A stretch of 64,000 nt of DNA from Streptomyces sp. TRM68416 (GCF_014596915.1 NZ_JACVWU010000006.1:62001-126000), one strand, 5' to 3'; numbered from the stretch's first letter, positions 51,967 to 61,703 are shown. Made by a program: numbers and translations. Notes: generated by a model from the sequence alone, not told the origin.

Positions 51967-52296
51967 ATGAGCGTAGTCAAGATCAATGTACTGACTGTCC
52001 CCGCCGAGCAGCGCGAGACGCTGGAGAAGCGGTTCGCCTCTCGTGCGCACGCCGTGGAGAGCTCGGACGGGTTCGAGTGGTTCGAGCTGCTCCGGCCCGT
52101 CGAGGGCACCGACAGCTACCTCGTCTACACGCGCTGGCGCGACGAGGAGTCCTTCCAGGCGTGGATGGAGGGGCCGATGAAGGCGGCCCACCAGGGTGGC
52201 GGCGCGGAGGGCGGCGAGCGTCCCCGGCCGGCGGCCGGCGGGTCCACCCTGTGGTCGTTCGACGTGGTGCAGCAGGCGGCGCCCAAGGGCGCGTAG
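51967..52296 (+). CDS. Antibiotic biosynthesis monooxygenase (ABM) family protein
   Basis: 109 residues from ATG 51967 (MSVVKINVLTVPAEQRETLEKRFASRAHAVESSDGFEWFELLRPVEG), with AGG 9 nt upstream. The ABM pattern is clear, with W, E and H in FEWFELL and TRWRDEESFQAWMEGPMKAAHQ. Heme-degrading IsdG-like enzymes share this fold, and the WxxxE-H residues keep that open. The adjacent membrane protein converges on it. Confidence 0.8.
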   Translation: MSVVKINVLTVPAEQRETLEKRFASRAHAVESSDGFEWFELLRPVEGTDSYLVYTRWRDEESFQAWMEGPMKAAHQGGGAEGGERPRPAAGGSTLWSFDVVQQAAPKGA

Positions 52297-52322
52297 CGGC
52301 CACGGATCCGGGAGTTCCCGGC

Positions 52323-52370
52323 GGGCCGGCGCCCGGTGTCCGCTCGCTCGTGGACATCAGGCGCCGGCCC
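52323..52370. terminator. Large hairpin terminator over two convergent gene ends
   Basis: GGGCCGGCGCC (52323-52333) pairs with GGCGCCGGCCC (52360-52370), with a second inner stem TGTCC/GGACA. It overlaps the last codons of the minus-strand membrane protein. Confidence 0.7.
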
Positions 52371-52791
52371 GGTCGGCCACGGGGGCGCGCCGTGCCTCGT
52401 AGCGCAGGGCCGCGGCGGTGAGCAGCGCGCCGAGCCCCTCCCACAGACCGACGCCCAGGAAGCCGGCGGGGGCCCGGCCGCCGATCACCGCGAGAGTGAA
52501 GACCGTGCAGGTCAGCAGGCGGAAGGGAACGGTCCAGCGGAAGAACGCCTTCCAGTCGGAGAGGGCGGCCAGGACGTAGTACACGCCCATGTTGACCGCT
52601 GCCATGGAGGACGCGGTCACGAAGACCAGGGTGTGGTCTCCGTCCGCGCGCCGGGACCCCTCGGGGGCGGCGAAGCCCATGACGGTGAGCAGACCGTCCG
52701 GCGCGACGAGGCCGAGGATGCCGAGGGTGGAGGCGAGGGCGCCGAACACGGCCATGGTCCAGCCGGACGGGGAGCGTGGCAGAGACCGCAC
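52357..52791 (-). CDS. Four-helix membrane protein
   Basis: 144 residues from GTG 52791 (MRSLPRSPSGWTMAVFG), with GGAGAAG just upstream; longer frames read into the divergent region. Segments WTMAVFGALASTLGILGLVAP, TLVFVTASSMAAVNMGVYYVLAAL, WTVPFRLLTCTVFTLAVIG and FLGVGLWEGLGALLTAAAL are membrane helices. No known family was identified. Confidence 0.7.
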   Translation of the reverse strand: MRSLPRSPSGWTMAVFGALASTLGILGLVAPDGLLTVMGFAAPEGSRRADGDHTLVFVTASSMAAVNMGVYYVLAALSDWKAFFRWTVPFRLLTCTVFTLAVIGGRAPAGFLGVGLWEGLGALLTAAALRYEARRAPVADRAGA

Positions 52792-53206
52792 GAACTTCTC
52801 CGTTTCTACGAGGGGTTGGCTTGCTGCGGTCCCCTGCTTATCGCGTCGGCGCGGGCCGTCGTGCAGCAGGGTCCGGCGTGGGATCCGGCGCGGGCTCACG
52901 GCCCGGAGCCGACCTGGCGTCGTCGTCGGCGGCGGCCCGGCTTACCTGGCCAACCATCGGACGCGCTCGGGGAGTTGTGGGCACTGAAGGCACGCCGTTC
53001 CGGCATGCGACGCATGTCGGCCGACCTCCCGCGGGTGAGTCTCCGCACCGTGGCCGTCCTTGCCGTCTCCGCACCGGGCACGGCCGAGGCCGCCACAACG
53101 GCACGGGCCGCGCCGCCTGCGGTCTGTCCGTTCGCTGAGTGACGTGGGCCGTTCCGCATCACAACTCCGGGGACGTCGGGGCCCGACGCCTGCGATCATG
53201 AACGGT

Positions 53207-53896
53207 ATGGACTCCCGTTTCCTCGGTATCCCCGAGATCGTCGACGTGCCGTCCGTGGCGGTCGTGGTCGACGTCATGCGTGCTTGTACGGTGGCGGCCT
53301 GGGCCTTTGCCCAGGGGGCGGAGAAGATCGTTCTGGCCGAGTCGCTGGAGGACGCTCTGGCGCTCAAGGGGCGCCATCCGGACTGGGTGGCGTTGAAGGA
53401 CGGTCCGCCCGCGCCCGGGTTCGACGCCGTCAACTCGCCGGGGCTGCTGCGCTCCGTCGACCTCACCGGACGGACGGTCGTGCAGAAGACCACGGCGGGT
53501 ACGGTCGGGGCCCTCGCCGTCAAGGAGGCGTCGCTGGTGCTGTGCGCCGGCTTCGTCGTGGCGGAGGCGACGGCTCGGCTGTTGCGGACCCGCGAGTGCG
53601 CCAGTGTGACGTTCGTGGTCACCGGCGAGGACGGAAGGGCCGACGAGGACCTGGCATGCGCTCAGTACATCGCCGGTCGGGCCGTCGAGGCCGGTACGGA
53701 TGCCGACGAGTTCCTGCGGCGCGCTGCCGCGTCGCGGGCCGCCGCCGAGCTGACGGAGGGGGTGCGCGAAGGGGCTCATCCCGAGGACGTCGCGCTCTGT
53801 CTTGAGCTGGACCGGTTCCCCTTCGCCATGGTGGCGGCGCCGGAGGACTCGCTGATGGTCCTGCGCCCGTGCGCCGTGCCCGCGATCCCCGTGTGA
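53207..53896 (+). CDS. comB: 2-phosphosulfolactate phosphatase-like protein (ComB family)
   Basis: 229 residues from ATG 53207 ([44 protein letters not shown]); ATG 53198 is an alternative. The region matches COG2045 Com[40 protein letters not shown] and [18 protein letters not shown]. In methanogens ComB makes sulfolactate for coenzyme M; the actinobacterial homologues are of unknown substrate. No other coenzyme M gene is present, so a different phosphatase role is likely. Confidence 0.88.
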   Translation: MDSRFLGIPEIVDVPSVAVVVDVMRACTVAAWAFAQGAEKIVLAESLEDALALKGRHPDWVALKDGPPAPGFDAVNSPGLLRSVDLTGRTVVQKTTAGTVGALAVKEASLVLCAGFVVAEATARLLRTRECASVTFVVTGEDGRADEDLACAQYIAGRAVEAGTDADEFLRRAAASRAAAELTEGVREGAHPEDVALCLELDRFPFAMVAAPEDSLMVLRPCAVPAIPV

Positions 53897-53909
53897 GCAC
53901 CGGGAGTTC

Positions 53910-54452
53910 CTAGCCCGCCGGGTCCGCCTTCCAGTCCTGGACGAGGAGACCGAGGAGCACCTCGTCGAGGAACTCGCCCATCACCCACGCCGAGGAGCGC
54001 AGCACGCCCTCGCGGACGAAGCCGTTGCGTTCGGCGGAGCGCAGCATCGCGGTGTTGTCCGCGAGGGTTTCGATCTGCAGCCGGTGCAGGCCGCGTACGA
54101 CGAAGCCGTAGTGGCACAACACGGCGACGACGTCGGTGCCGTAGCCGTTGCCGCGTGCGGCCGGCCGCAGGCCCAGCCCGATGTGCGCGGACCGGTTGTG
54201 GTGGTCGATGCCCCAGAGCATGGCGGTGCCGATCAGCGTGCCGCCGTCCAACTCCACTACGGAGAACGGAACGAGTCCCTCCTCCGCGTCGTCCACCACG
54301 AACTGCGAGTCCTTCGAGCCGGGCGTGATCGGCCGCCACGGTCGGCCCGCGGCCCGCGAGGTGTTGACCACGTCGTCGTAGAGCTCGGCGTGCAGGACCG
54401 GGATGTCATTCTCGTGTCGAGCTCTGAGGCCGACCTTCTTGCCCTTCAGCAT
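53910..54452 (-). CDS. GNAT acetyltransferase (RimJ/RimL-like)
   Basis: 180 residues. GNAT pattern with LIGTAMLWGIDHHNRSAHIGLGLRPAARGNGYGTDVVAVLCHYGFVVRGLHRLQIETLADNTAMLRSAERNGFVREG; the R-G-N-G-Y-G acetyl-CoA loop is seen. Members acetylate alpha-amino groups of proteins or small molecules. The substrate cannot be predicted. It converges on the ComB gene with a 13-bp gap. Confidence 0.9.
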   Translation of the reverse strand: MLKGKKVGLRARHENDIPVLHAELYDDVVNTSRAAGRPWRPITPGSKDSQFVVDDAEEGLVPFSVVELDGGTLIGTAMLWGIDHHNRSAHIGLGLRPAARGNGYGTDVVAVLCHYGFVVRGLHRLQIETLADNTAMLRSAERNGFVREGVLRSSAWVMGEFLDEVLLGLLVQDWKADPAG

Positions 54453-54509
54453 GCGAGCTTTGTATCCGGCCGGGCGGGCCGGGGCAATGGCGGAGCGGGA
54501 TCGGCGGGA

Positions 54510-54884
54510 TCAGTGGAGGCAGAGGCAGAAGGGGTGGCCGGCGGGGTCGGCGTAGACCCGCCAGTTGGCCTCGGGGCGGATCTGGTCCGTGCGCTCCAGT
54601 ACCGTGGCGCCGAGGGCGAGCGCGCGTTTCTCCTCCGCGTCGAGGTCGTCCACGTCGAAGTCCAGGTGAACCTGTTGCGGGCGGTCCTGGCCCGGCCACT
54701 CGGGCGGTCGGTAGCCGTCCACCCGCTGGCAGGCCAGCGGGGTCCCCTCGAATCCGTGGACCTCGATCCAGCCGGCGTCCTCCGCGTCCGTGACGACCCG
54801 GCCGCCGAGCAGTTCCGCGTAGAACTCCGCGAGCCGAACCGGATCGGCGCAGTCCAGCGCGACCGCCTGCAGCTTTCGAATCAC
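54510..54884 (-). CDS. VOC/glyoxalase-fold protein
   Basis: 124 residues from GTG 54884 (MIRKLQAVALDCADPVRLAEFYAELLGGRVV), chosen for AAGGAG 8 nt upstream. The second half has VHLDFDVDDLDAEEKRALALGATVLERTDQIRPEANWRVYADPAGHPFCLCLH. Glyoxalase_6-type protein, function unknown. A longer frame reaches 54965 but has no site. Confidence 0.85.
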   Translation of the reverse strand: MIRKLQAVALDCADPVRLAEFYAELLGGRVVTDAEDAGWIEVHGFEGTPLACQRVDGYRPPEWPGQDRPQQVHLDFDVDDLDAEEKRALALGATVLERTDQIRPEANWRVYADPAGHPFCLCLH

Positions 54885-55156
54885 TTGGACCACTCCTTGC
54901 TCGTCGGCCGCTTCCGCGACACCCCCATAAGGGAGGGGGTACCCGCCGGCACGGCGGGCATGCAAGGCGGCGCGCCGGGTCGACTCCGGCCGTCTCGTGG
55001 CGGCGCGCTCGCCGACGGGTGCAGAGAGCCCCGCGCGACTGTGTTCACCCGCCGAGACGCACGCTCAACTGGCTTCCCAGCTCTCGGAATCCGAGCGCAG
55101 CCGCCACCCGTCGGGACGCGGTGGGGCGCGCCCGCCACTGCGGCAGCAGACCGGCC

Positions 55157-56095
55157 TCAAGGGCGAGGAATCGCCCAGCTCGGGGCCCAGGTTCCGGCGG
55201 TGTCGGGAGCGGTCGTCGTGGTGGTGAGGTGGGTGCGGAGGGTGGTGAGGGCCGGGTGGGGGTTGTCGCGGTGCCAGAGGAGGCAGTGCGGGTAGACGGG
55301 GGTGGGGTCGGTGACCGGGATGCGGCGCAGGCCGTGGCCGGTGGGCCAGACGAGGCGGGTGTGCCCGCCCATGAAGGTGGCCAGGGCCGGGGTGTCGGCG
55401 ATGGTGTCGAGGAGGGCGTCGGAACCGAAGTTGGGGCCGGTCGCCTCGATGGTGAGGCCGAACTCGGCGGTGAGGTCGTCGTAGTAGGCGGCCCATTCGC
55501 TGCCGGGGACGATGCCGGGCATCCAGATCCGGTGCCGGGCGAGCCGGGCGAGGGGCACCGATCGGGCGCCGGCCAGCGCGTGGGCGGGGCCGGTGAGGAG
55601 TTGGAGCGGTTCGTCGAGTACGCGGACGGACTCGATGTCCTCGGCGAGGGGTCGGCCGGGTGCCGCGACGGCGCGGAAGGACGCGTCGATCGTGCCGGAG
55701 CGCAGGGCGGCGACGGCCGTCTCGATCTCCAGCAGCATCACCACGTCGAGGTCGATGTCGGGGTGTGCGCGGTGGAAGGCCCGCATGAGGCCCGTCGCCG
55801 CGCCCCGTGAGGCGATCACGTCGACACGCAGGGGGCGGTGTCCGGTGCGCACGGAGGTGACCGCGCGCTCGGCGACGCGCAGCAGCTCGCGCGCGTGGGG
55901 CAGGAACGCCTGCCCGTCGATGGTGAGTTCGACTCCGCGCGGGGTGCGGGTGAACAGCCGCACCCCGAGACTGCGCTCCAGCGCGGCGATGCGCTTGGAG
56001 ACGGCCTGCTGGGTGACCGCCAGTTCGGCGGCGGCCTCCTGGAACCGTCCCGCCTCGGCGGCGGCGACGAAGGTCCGTACGGAGTCGAGGTCCAT
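55157..56095 (-). CDS. LysR-family transcriptional regulator
   Basis: 312 residues from ATG 56095. The N-terminal winged helix is MDLDSVRTFVAAAEAGRFQEAAAELAVTQQAVSKRIAALERSLGVRLFTRTPRGVELT, and the C-terminal part is the LysR substrate-binding domain (LRVDVIASRGAATGLMRAFHRAHPDIDLDVVMLLEIETAVAALRSGTIDASF). It is divergent from the MFS exporter at 56228 and so probably controls it, as is usual for LysR proteins. The co-inducer is unknown. Confidence 0.93.
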   Translation of the reverse strand: MDLDSVRTFVAAAEAGRFQEAAAELAVTQQAVSKRIAALERSLGVRLFTRTPRGVELTIDGQAFLPHARELLRVAERAVTSVRTGHRPLRVDVIASRGAATGLMRAFHRAHPDIDLDVVMLLEIETAVAALRSGTIDASFRAVAAPGRPLAEDIESVRVLDEPLQLLTGPAHALAGARSVPLARLARHRIWMPGIVPGSEWAAYYDDLTAEFGLTIEATGPNFGSDALLDTIADTPALATFMGGHTRLVWPTGHGLRRIPVTDPTPVYPHCLLWHRDNPHPALTTLRTHLTTTTTAPDTAGTWAPSWAIPRP

Positions 56096-56227
56096 GTCGG
56101 CATGGTAGGGACACAACTGTTGGTTGTGGCGTGCGGCTCCGCGGTTGTTTGATTCCTGGCTGCGGTGCTCGCTTTGATGCCTTGGGTCGCGGACGGGTTG
56201 TGCGGGTCGAGGTCGGGGGCGTCGGAT

Positions 56228-57469
56228 ATGCGGAGCGGGCAGCGGCTGGGGCCGTCGTTCGGGTGGCTGTGGGGGGCGTACGGGACCAGTGCGCTCGGTA
56301 CCTGGCTCGCCTTCGGTGCCTTCCCGCTGATCGCCGTCGAGGTGCTGCACGCCGGGCCGGCGGAGGTCGCCGCGCTCGCCTCCGTGGGGTCCGCGGTGGG
56401 CGCGGCACTCGCGGTACCGCTCGGTCCGTGGGTGGAGTTCCGGCGCAAGCGGCAGGTGCTGATCGCGACGGATCTGGCGCGGTGCGCGGCGCTGCTGACG
56501 GTTCCCGGAGCGTATGCGCTCGGGGTGCTCACGGTCCTTCAACTGCTGCTGGTGTCGGTGGTCGTCGCCGCGGCCGACATCGTCTTCCGGGCCGCCTCGG
56601 GCGCGTACCTGAAGACGCTGCTGCCGCCTGAGCACCTGCTCGTCGCCAACGCGCGGTTCGAGTCGACGGCCTGGACGACCACGATCGTCGGACCGCCGCT
56701 GGGCGGGGTGCTGATCGGACTCCTCGGTCCGGTGGCGACGGTGGTGGCCGACGCGGTCAGCCATCTGCTCTCGGCGCTGGGCATTCGTGCGACGGGCGGG
56801 CACGAGCCTCCGCCCGTGCGCCCGGCGGGCGAGCGCTTGCGGGCAGGGGATCTGCTCGACGGCTGGCGGTACATCCTCGCGGACGCGATGCTACGGCCGC
56901 TGTTCCTCAACACCGCCCTGTTCAACGGGCTGGTGATGGCCACCCAGCCGCTGCTGGCCGTCCTGCTGCTCGGCCGGCTCGGGTTCGCACCGTGGCAGTA
57001 CGGTCTCGCCTTCGCCGTACCCGCCCTCGGCGGGCTGCTGGGTTCGTGGCTGTCCCGGCCGCTCGTCATCCGGTTCGGGCAGCACCAGGTGCTGGTGGTG
57101 GCCGGAGCGCTCCGCGCCCTGTGGCCCGTCGGCCTGGCTTTTCCGGGGCCGGGTGCGGGAGGACTGCTGCTGGTGATGGGCGTCGAGTTCCTGCTCATCC
57201 TCTGCTGCGGGGTCTTCAACCCCGTCCACGCCACCTACCGCCTCACGCGCGCCCCCGCCGACCGGGTCGCCCGCACGCTGACTGCCTGGTCGGTGACGAC
57301 GAAGGTCGCGACCGCGCTGCTGACGGCCGTGTGGGGTTTGCTGGGCGCCGTGATCGGTCCTCGTACGGCCATCGCCCTGGCCGGTCTGATCCTGCTGGCC
57401 ACCCCGCTGCTCCTCCCCCGCTCGGCTTCCCTTCCCCCGGCGGCAGAGACGGCGCCGAACCGGGGCTGA
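56228..57469 (+). CDS. MFS exporter under LysR control
   Basis: 413 residues from ATG 56228, with GGGGGC upstream. Twelve hydrophobic segments and MFS_3 features such as PLGPWVEFRRKRQVLIATDLARCAALL, ASGAYLKTLLPPEHLLVANARFESTAWTTTIVGPPLGGVL. A drug or metabolite exporter of unknown substrate. It is divergent from the LysR regulator with a 130-bp gap. Confidence 0.88.
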   Translation: MRSGQRLGPSFGWLWGAYGTSALGTWLAFGAFPLIAVEVLHAGPAEVAALASVGSAVGAALAVPLGPWVEFRRKRQVLIATDLARCAALLTVPGAYALGVLTVLQLLLVSVVVAAADIVFRAASGAYLKTLLPPEHLLVANARFESTAWTTTIVGPPLGGVLIGLLGPVATVVADAVSHLLSALGIRATGGHEPPPVRPAGERLRAGDLLDGWRYILADAMLRPLFLNTALFNGLVMATQPLLAVLLLGRLGFAPWQYGLAFAVPALGGLLGSWLSRPLVIRFGQHQVLVVAGALRALWPVGLAFPGPGAGGLLLVMGVEFLLILCCGVFNPVHATYRLTRAPADRVARTLTAWSVTTKVATALLTAVWGLLGAVIGPRTAIALAGLILLATPLLLPRSASLPPAAETAPNRG

Positions 57470-57653
57470 GGGACGGGGCGCGTACGACGGGCGCGGCCGG
57501 AACCTGCGGCGGCGGACAACGCGGACAACAGGGGGCCGAAGGGGGGCAACGGTCGGGCGGGGTCGGCAGTCGTAGGAAGTGACACGCATCCGTCCCCGTG
57601 CTCGCGGCCGACCGCCGTGGTCGGCAGAGGGACTTTCATCCCTGGGAGGATTC

Positions 57654-58484
57654 ATGAGCCGTTCAGCCGCACCACTGTCCGACGACGGACAGAACAGCGG
57701 GCGCAGGCCCGTCGGTCACGCGGCACGGCGCGGTGCCGTGGTGGGAGCCGTCGCCGTGCTCCTGGCGGGGGTCGCCACCTCGGCCGGGGCCGCGTCGGGT
57801 ACGACGCCCGGTGACCCGGTGGTCACCGGCGTCACCGTCAACTCCGGACGTGACGTCATCGTGGGCATCTCCCGTTACGTGGTGTTCCCGGTGACGGTCA
57901 CCGGGTCGGACGACTCCGGCCTGTCGTTCGTCGACGTGGATCTGAAGGGGCCGCGCGGGGGCTTCTACACCAACGACGCGTTCTGCGAGACCGCCACGGC
58001 GTGCACGACGGTGTTCAGCGTCAAGGCTCCCCCGGCCCCGGGCGGCGACGATCCGGTGGACCTGGCTAACGCCAACGCGGGAACCTGGTCGGTCGACGCC
58101 CTGGTCGACGCCAACGACGGCGGCTGGGTCTTCGCGCCCGGCGTGGGGACGTTCGGCCTCAAGCGGGCCGCGCGGGTCACGGTCGACGCCTCGCCGGAAC
58201 CGGTGGCCAAGGGCGCGACCCTCACCGTCACGGGCAAGCTCGTGCGGGCCAACTGGGACACCTACCGGTACGCGGGGTACGCGGGCCGGTCCGTGAAGCT
58301 TCAGTTCCGTCCGAAGGACAGCAACACGTACACGACGGTGGCCACCGCGACCACCAGCAGCACCGGCGCCCTGCGCACCAAGGTCAAGGCGGTCCGGGAC
58401 GGTTACTGGCGCTGGAACTTCACCGGCACCGGCACCACCGGCCCGGCCAAGGCCGCCGGTGACTACGTGGACGTACGCCCCTGA
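57654..58484 (+). CDS. Secreted beta-rich protein
   Basis: 276 residues from ATG 57654 with GGGAGG. The long signal peptide has a hydrophilic start, RRGAVVGAVAVLLAGVATSAGA, then AS. The mature protein has a first beta domain (PVVTGVTVNSGRDVIVGISRYVVFPVTVTGSDDSGLSFVDVDLKGPRG) with a Cys pair and a second, Ig-like domain (ARVTVDASPEPVAKGATLTVTGKLVRANWDTYRYAGYAGRSVKLQFRPKDSNTYTTV). It is typical of Streptomyces surface/extracellular proteins sometimes annotated as calcium-binding; no active site was recognised. Confidence 0.8.
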   Translation: MSRSAAPLSDDGQNSGRRPVGHAARRGAVVGAVAVLLAGVATSAGAASGTTPGDPVVTGVTVNSGRDVIVGISRYVVFPVTVTGSDDSGLSFVDVDLKGPRGGFYTNDAFCETATACTTVFSVKAPPAPGGDDPVDLANANAGTWSVDALVDANDGGWVFAPGVGTFGLKRAARVTVDASPEPVAKGATLTVTGKLVRANWDTYRYAGYAGRSVKLQFRPKDSNTYTTVATATTSSTGALRTKVKAVRDGYWRWNFTGTGTTGPAKAAGDYVDVRP

Positions 58485-58504
58485 TCCGACCGTACGAAGC
58501 CGAG

Positions 58505-59125
58505 TCAGAAGTAGTGGTCGGCTGCGTCCTCCTGCTGTCCCAGGGCGAGGCCGAACAGTGAGCCGGCCGCGACGGCCAGTCCGCTCGCGCAGGCGGCGGC
58601 CGTCTCGGCCGGTACGGCGATGCGGCGCAGCGCGCCCGCGAGCACGTCCTCCAGCAGGGCGAACCGGGCGACGAGCAGGCGTGGCCCCGCCGCGCCGGAC
58701 CTCCCCCGGTCGGCGACGAGCATCAGGGCTTCCTGTGCGCGCAGTTGCAGCTCCGCGACGGGCTGCCAGGCGTCGGCCTGTCGTTCGCTCGCCCGCGGGT
58801 CGGTCAGCATCGCGTGCAGGTGGCGGCCGAGGTCCGCGTGCCAGGCGGCCAGGGTGCCGTTCATCTCGGCGCAGAGGCCGTCCAGGCAGCTCTGCAGGGC
58901 GGTCGCGCCCGTGGCGACACCCACCCGCGCCGGACGTGCGCCGCCCGTCGCCCGCTCGGCGGGCGGCCGCGCGTTCGCGCCCAGGTAGTTGCGCAGGACG
59001 ACGGGCATGACCTCGGCGGCGGACGACGACTCCGTCCGCCCGTCGGGCATCAGCGCCGAACGCACGGGGGCGAGGCAGCGCGCGGCCTGTTCGGCGGCTG
59101 CGCTGCAAGCGTGGTCAGTGGGCAC
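58505..59125 (-). CDS. Hypothetical Ala/Arg-rich helical protein
   Basis: 206 residues from GTG 59125, with AAAGGAG about 11 nt upstream. It is predicted mostly helical (LQSCLDGLCAEMNGTLAAWHADLGRHLHAMLTDPRA, ...ELQLRAQEALMLVADRG, LLVARFALLEDVLAGALRRIAVPAETAAACASGLAVAAGSLFGLALG). No domain was recognised. Downstream are 21 bp before the secreted protein's end, convergently. Confidence 0.65.
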   Translation of the reverse strand: MPTDHACSAAAEQAARCLAPVRSALMPDGRTESSSAAEVMPVVLRNYLGANARPPAERATGGARPARVGVATGATALQSCLDGLCAEMNGTLAAWHADLGRHLHAMLTDPRASERQADAWQPVAELQLRAQEALMLVADRGRSGAAGPRLLVARFALLEDVLAGALRRIAVPAETAAACASGLAVAAGSLFGLALGQQEDAADHYF

Positions 59126-59661
59126 GGGGGCGTTCCGCTCCTTTCATCGGTGTCTGCGGTACGGCCTGCCGGATGTCCAGGAACACGGCCTCGGCCGGCG
59201 CTCGGTTCACATCCGGTCCGCGGCGTTGCTCAGCACGCCCCGGCGCAGGCGGGTACGGCGGCGGTGGCGAGCCTCGTGACGTACGGCCGGCTGTCGCGTC
59301 GCCGACGTCGGCGTGCACCCGGACACCGTCCCGCTGACGTTCTGCCGCACGACATCCGGCTCGATCGCCGGGCCCTGCTCCGGCACCGTCAGGCCCTCAC
59401 ACGTCCGGTTCCGGAGCAACGAACCGAGGAAGGGGACCGCCGGGCGGCCCACGACACGGCCGTCCACCGAAGGTCCGCGAGGCGACGACGCCCGGCAGGT
59501 GAGCGGGGCGGCACGGCACGCACGGCACCATCGGCCGACCCGTAATATGCCAGGCGCTGCTGCCAGGGGTGTCGAGCCCTTCTCCTCCGGCATGAGGCAC
59601 TATGCGCGCCGCACACGCGTGCGTACGTGTTCGCCCCGCGATCCAGGAGGTGCCGCCGCTC
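59126..59661. other. 536-bp stretch without a recognised gene
   Basis: No frame has a domain and ribosome site. Short frames on both strands are rich in Arg, Pro and Ala without pattern. It holds the regulatory regions of the GTG 59125 gene (minus) and the HAD gene (plus). AGGAGG is seen at 59645-59650 before the latter. Confidence 0.6.
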
Positions 59662-60561
59662 ATGGCCACCCTGCCGGTCCCCCCGCCCGCCCTGCCGCCG
59701 AAGCTGGTCGCGACCGACCTGGACGGCACGCTGCTGCGCAGCGACGGGACGCTGTCGTCCCGCACGCGAGCCGCGCTGGCGGCGGCCGAGGGGGCCGGGA
59801 TACGCGTGGTACTCGTCACCGGCCGCCCGCCCCGCAGTGTGCCGGCGCTGCTGGAGAGCACCGGGCCGCACGTCGTCATCGCCGCCAACGGTGCCGCCGT
59901 CCACGCCCCCAGCGGGGCCGTCGCGCAGACCAGCCCGATCCCCCGTCTCACGGCCGCGCGGCTCGTGGAGAACCTCCGTGCGGCGATCCCCGGCGTGTCC
60001 TTCGCCGTCGAGTACGACGCGGCCCACGGTCACGAGACGACGTATCCGAGCTGGTCGTTCCAGGACGGGAGCGTCGAACTGGTCGGCGCGGCCGAGGACA
60101 TCCTCGCCGAGAGCCCCGGGCGGCCGCTGCTGAAGGTGCTGGCCCACCATCCGACGCTCCCGCTCGACGACTTCTACGCACGGGCGCGCCGCATCGCCGG
60201 TACGAGCGCCGAGACCACGCACTCCACCGGGATGTCGCTGGTGGAGTTCAGCGCGCCGCGCGTCACCAAGGCGACGACGCTGATCGCCTGGAGCGGCCGG
60301 CTCGGCATCGGCAGCTACGAGATCGCCGCCTTCGGGGACATGCCCAACGACCTGCCCATGCTCAACGCGGTGGGCAGCTCCTACGCCATGGCCAACGCCC
60401 ACCCGGACGTCCTGGCGGCCGCGCGCCATCACGCCCCCTCCAACGACGAGGACGGGGTCGCCCAGGTGCTGGAGGGGTTCGTCGACACGCTGGCCCACCG
60501 GACGCCGTGGTGGGCGCCCGTGCTGCGGGCGGGCGAGGGCTCCGCCGAGGGCACCCTCTGA
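59662..60561 (+). CDS. Cof-type HAD family phosphatase
   Basis: 299 residues from ATG 59662, with AGGAGG 11 nt upstream. Motif I is LVATDLDGTLLRSDG (Asp19, Asp21), motif II VVLVTGRPP, and the C-terminal GDMPNDLPMLNAVGSSYAMANA is motif III/IV with the catalytic Asp pair. The Cof group dephosphorylates sugar phosphates, flavin mononucleotide or pyridoxal phosphate. The substrate is not predicted. Confidence 0.92.
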   Translation: MATLPVPPPALPPKLVATDLDGTLLRSDGTLSSRTRAALAAAEGAGIRVVLVTGRPPRSVPALLESTGPHVVIAANGAAVHAPSGAVAQTSPIPRLTAARLVENLRAAIPGVSFAVEYDAAHGHETTYPSWSFQDGSVELVGAAEDILAESPGRPLLKVLAHHPTLPLDDFYARARRIAGTSAETTHSTGMSLVEFSAPRVTKATTLIAWSGRLGIGSYEIAAFGDMPNDLPMLNAVGSSYAMANAHPDVLAAARHHAPSNDEDGVAQVLEGFVDTLAHRTPWWAPVLRAGEGSAEGTL

Positions 60562-60679
60562 CCGACGCGTCCGTCCCTGAAGCACCGGCGGCCTTGAGCG
60601 GGGTCGCCCGGACGCGCAACTCCGGTGGAAGGCCGGTCCGTCGAAGCTTCTCGGGCGTCCCCGGGCTCCCGCTCCGGCG

Positions 60680-61696
60680 CTACCGCCACGGGTCCAGCGC
60701 GTGCTTGCCGCGTGTCCGTCCCGTGGCGAGTTCCTGGAGCAGGGTCGGGCCCTCGGCCAAGGGGTGCAGCTCGGGGGTCCCCGGCGGGTAGACGCCTTGG
60801 GCGATGAGCGCGTCGATCTCGGCCAGGAGCGAGCGGTGGAGGTGCGGGGCGGCGGTGGCCAGGGCACCGATGTGCAGGCCCTTGATCTGGACCTGGTGGG
60901 TGAAGACGAGGTCGTGGGTGGTGAGGCGGGCGTCGCCGGAGGCGGCGCCGAAGACGACGATCCGTCCGGTGAAGGGCCGGGTGACCGACAGGCTCGTGCC
61001 GAACGTGGCCTGTCCGACGGATTCCAGGACCAGGTCGACACCGCCGGTCAGGCGGGTGATCTCCGCGGTCAGGTCGGGGCGGGTGCGGTCCAGGACCTCG
61101 TCGGCGTCCAGGGCTCGGACGGTGTCGTGCTTGGCCGGTGAGGCCGTGGCGATCACGCGTGCGCCGTAGTGGCGGGCGAGGCGTACGGCGGCCTGTCCCA
61201 CGCCCCCCGCCGCGGCGTGCACGAGCACCGCTTCGCCCGCCTCGACCTGGCCGAGCGGCTTCAGCGCGGCCAGGGCGGTCGCCCAGTTCAGGACCAGGCC
61301 GAGGGCTTCGGCGTCGGTCCAGCCGGACGGCACGGGCAGGGCGCCCGCCGCCGGCATCGTCATGTACTGCGCGAAGGCGCCCGGTCCGGCCCCGATGACG
61401 TGCGTGCCCACCGGCAGCGGGCGCTCGACGTCCGGGCCGACGCCCACGATCTCGCCCGCGGCCTCGAAGCCCGCCACGTAGGGCGGTTGCGGGCCGCCTC
61501 CGTAGGTTCCGAGGGTCTGCATGGCGTCGGCGAAGTTCAGCCCGGCGGCGCCGACTCGGATCAGGTACTCGCCGGGGCCCGGGGCGGGGCGGCGGCGGTC
61601 GGTGGTGAGGGTGAGGTCCTGCGGGCCCCGGTGCGACCGCTGGACCAGTGCCCGCATCGTCTGCGTGGCGGTGTGCTGCTGCTCGTCGATCTCCAT
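60680..61696 (-). CDS. Quinone oxidoreductase-like NADPH-dependent enzyme
   Basis: 338 residues from ATG 61696; GTG 61705 is in frame but overlaps the -10. The MDR-type zinc-free quinone reductase pattern is PGPGEYLIRVGAAGLNFADAMQTLGTY, GFEAAGEIVGVG, ALVLNWATALAALKPLGQVEAGEAVLVHAAAGGVGQAAVRLARHYGARVIATAS. The AAGGVG-type glycine motif binds NADPH. It would reduce quinones or other electrophiles. A MerR-type gene lies immediately upstream on the same strand, and its promoter lies in the 3' end of that gene. Confidence 0.9.
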   Translation of the reverse strand: MEIDEQQHTATQTMRALVQRSHRGPQDLTLTTDRRRPAPGPGEYLIRVGAAGLNFADAMQTLGTYGGGPQPPYVAGFEAAGEIVGVGPDVERPLPVGTHVIGAGPGAFAQYMTMPAAGALPVPSGWTDAEALGLVLNWATALAALKPLGQVEAGEAVLVHAAAGGVGQAAVRLARHYGARVIATASPAKHDTVRALDADEVLDRTRPDLTAEITRLTGGVDLVLESVGQATFGTSLSVTRPFTGRIVVFGAASGDARLTTHDLVFTHQVQIKGLHIGALATAAPHLHRSLLAEIDALIAQGVYPPGTPELHPLAEGPTLLQELATGRTRGKHALDPWR

Positions 61697-61703
61697 GCGC
61701 GGC

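Noticed and set aside
53207..53896. Coenzyme M biosynthesis because of the ComB-like gene
   Set aside because: No other gene of that pathway is nearby, and actinobacterial ComB homologues have no established link to coenzyme M.
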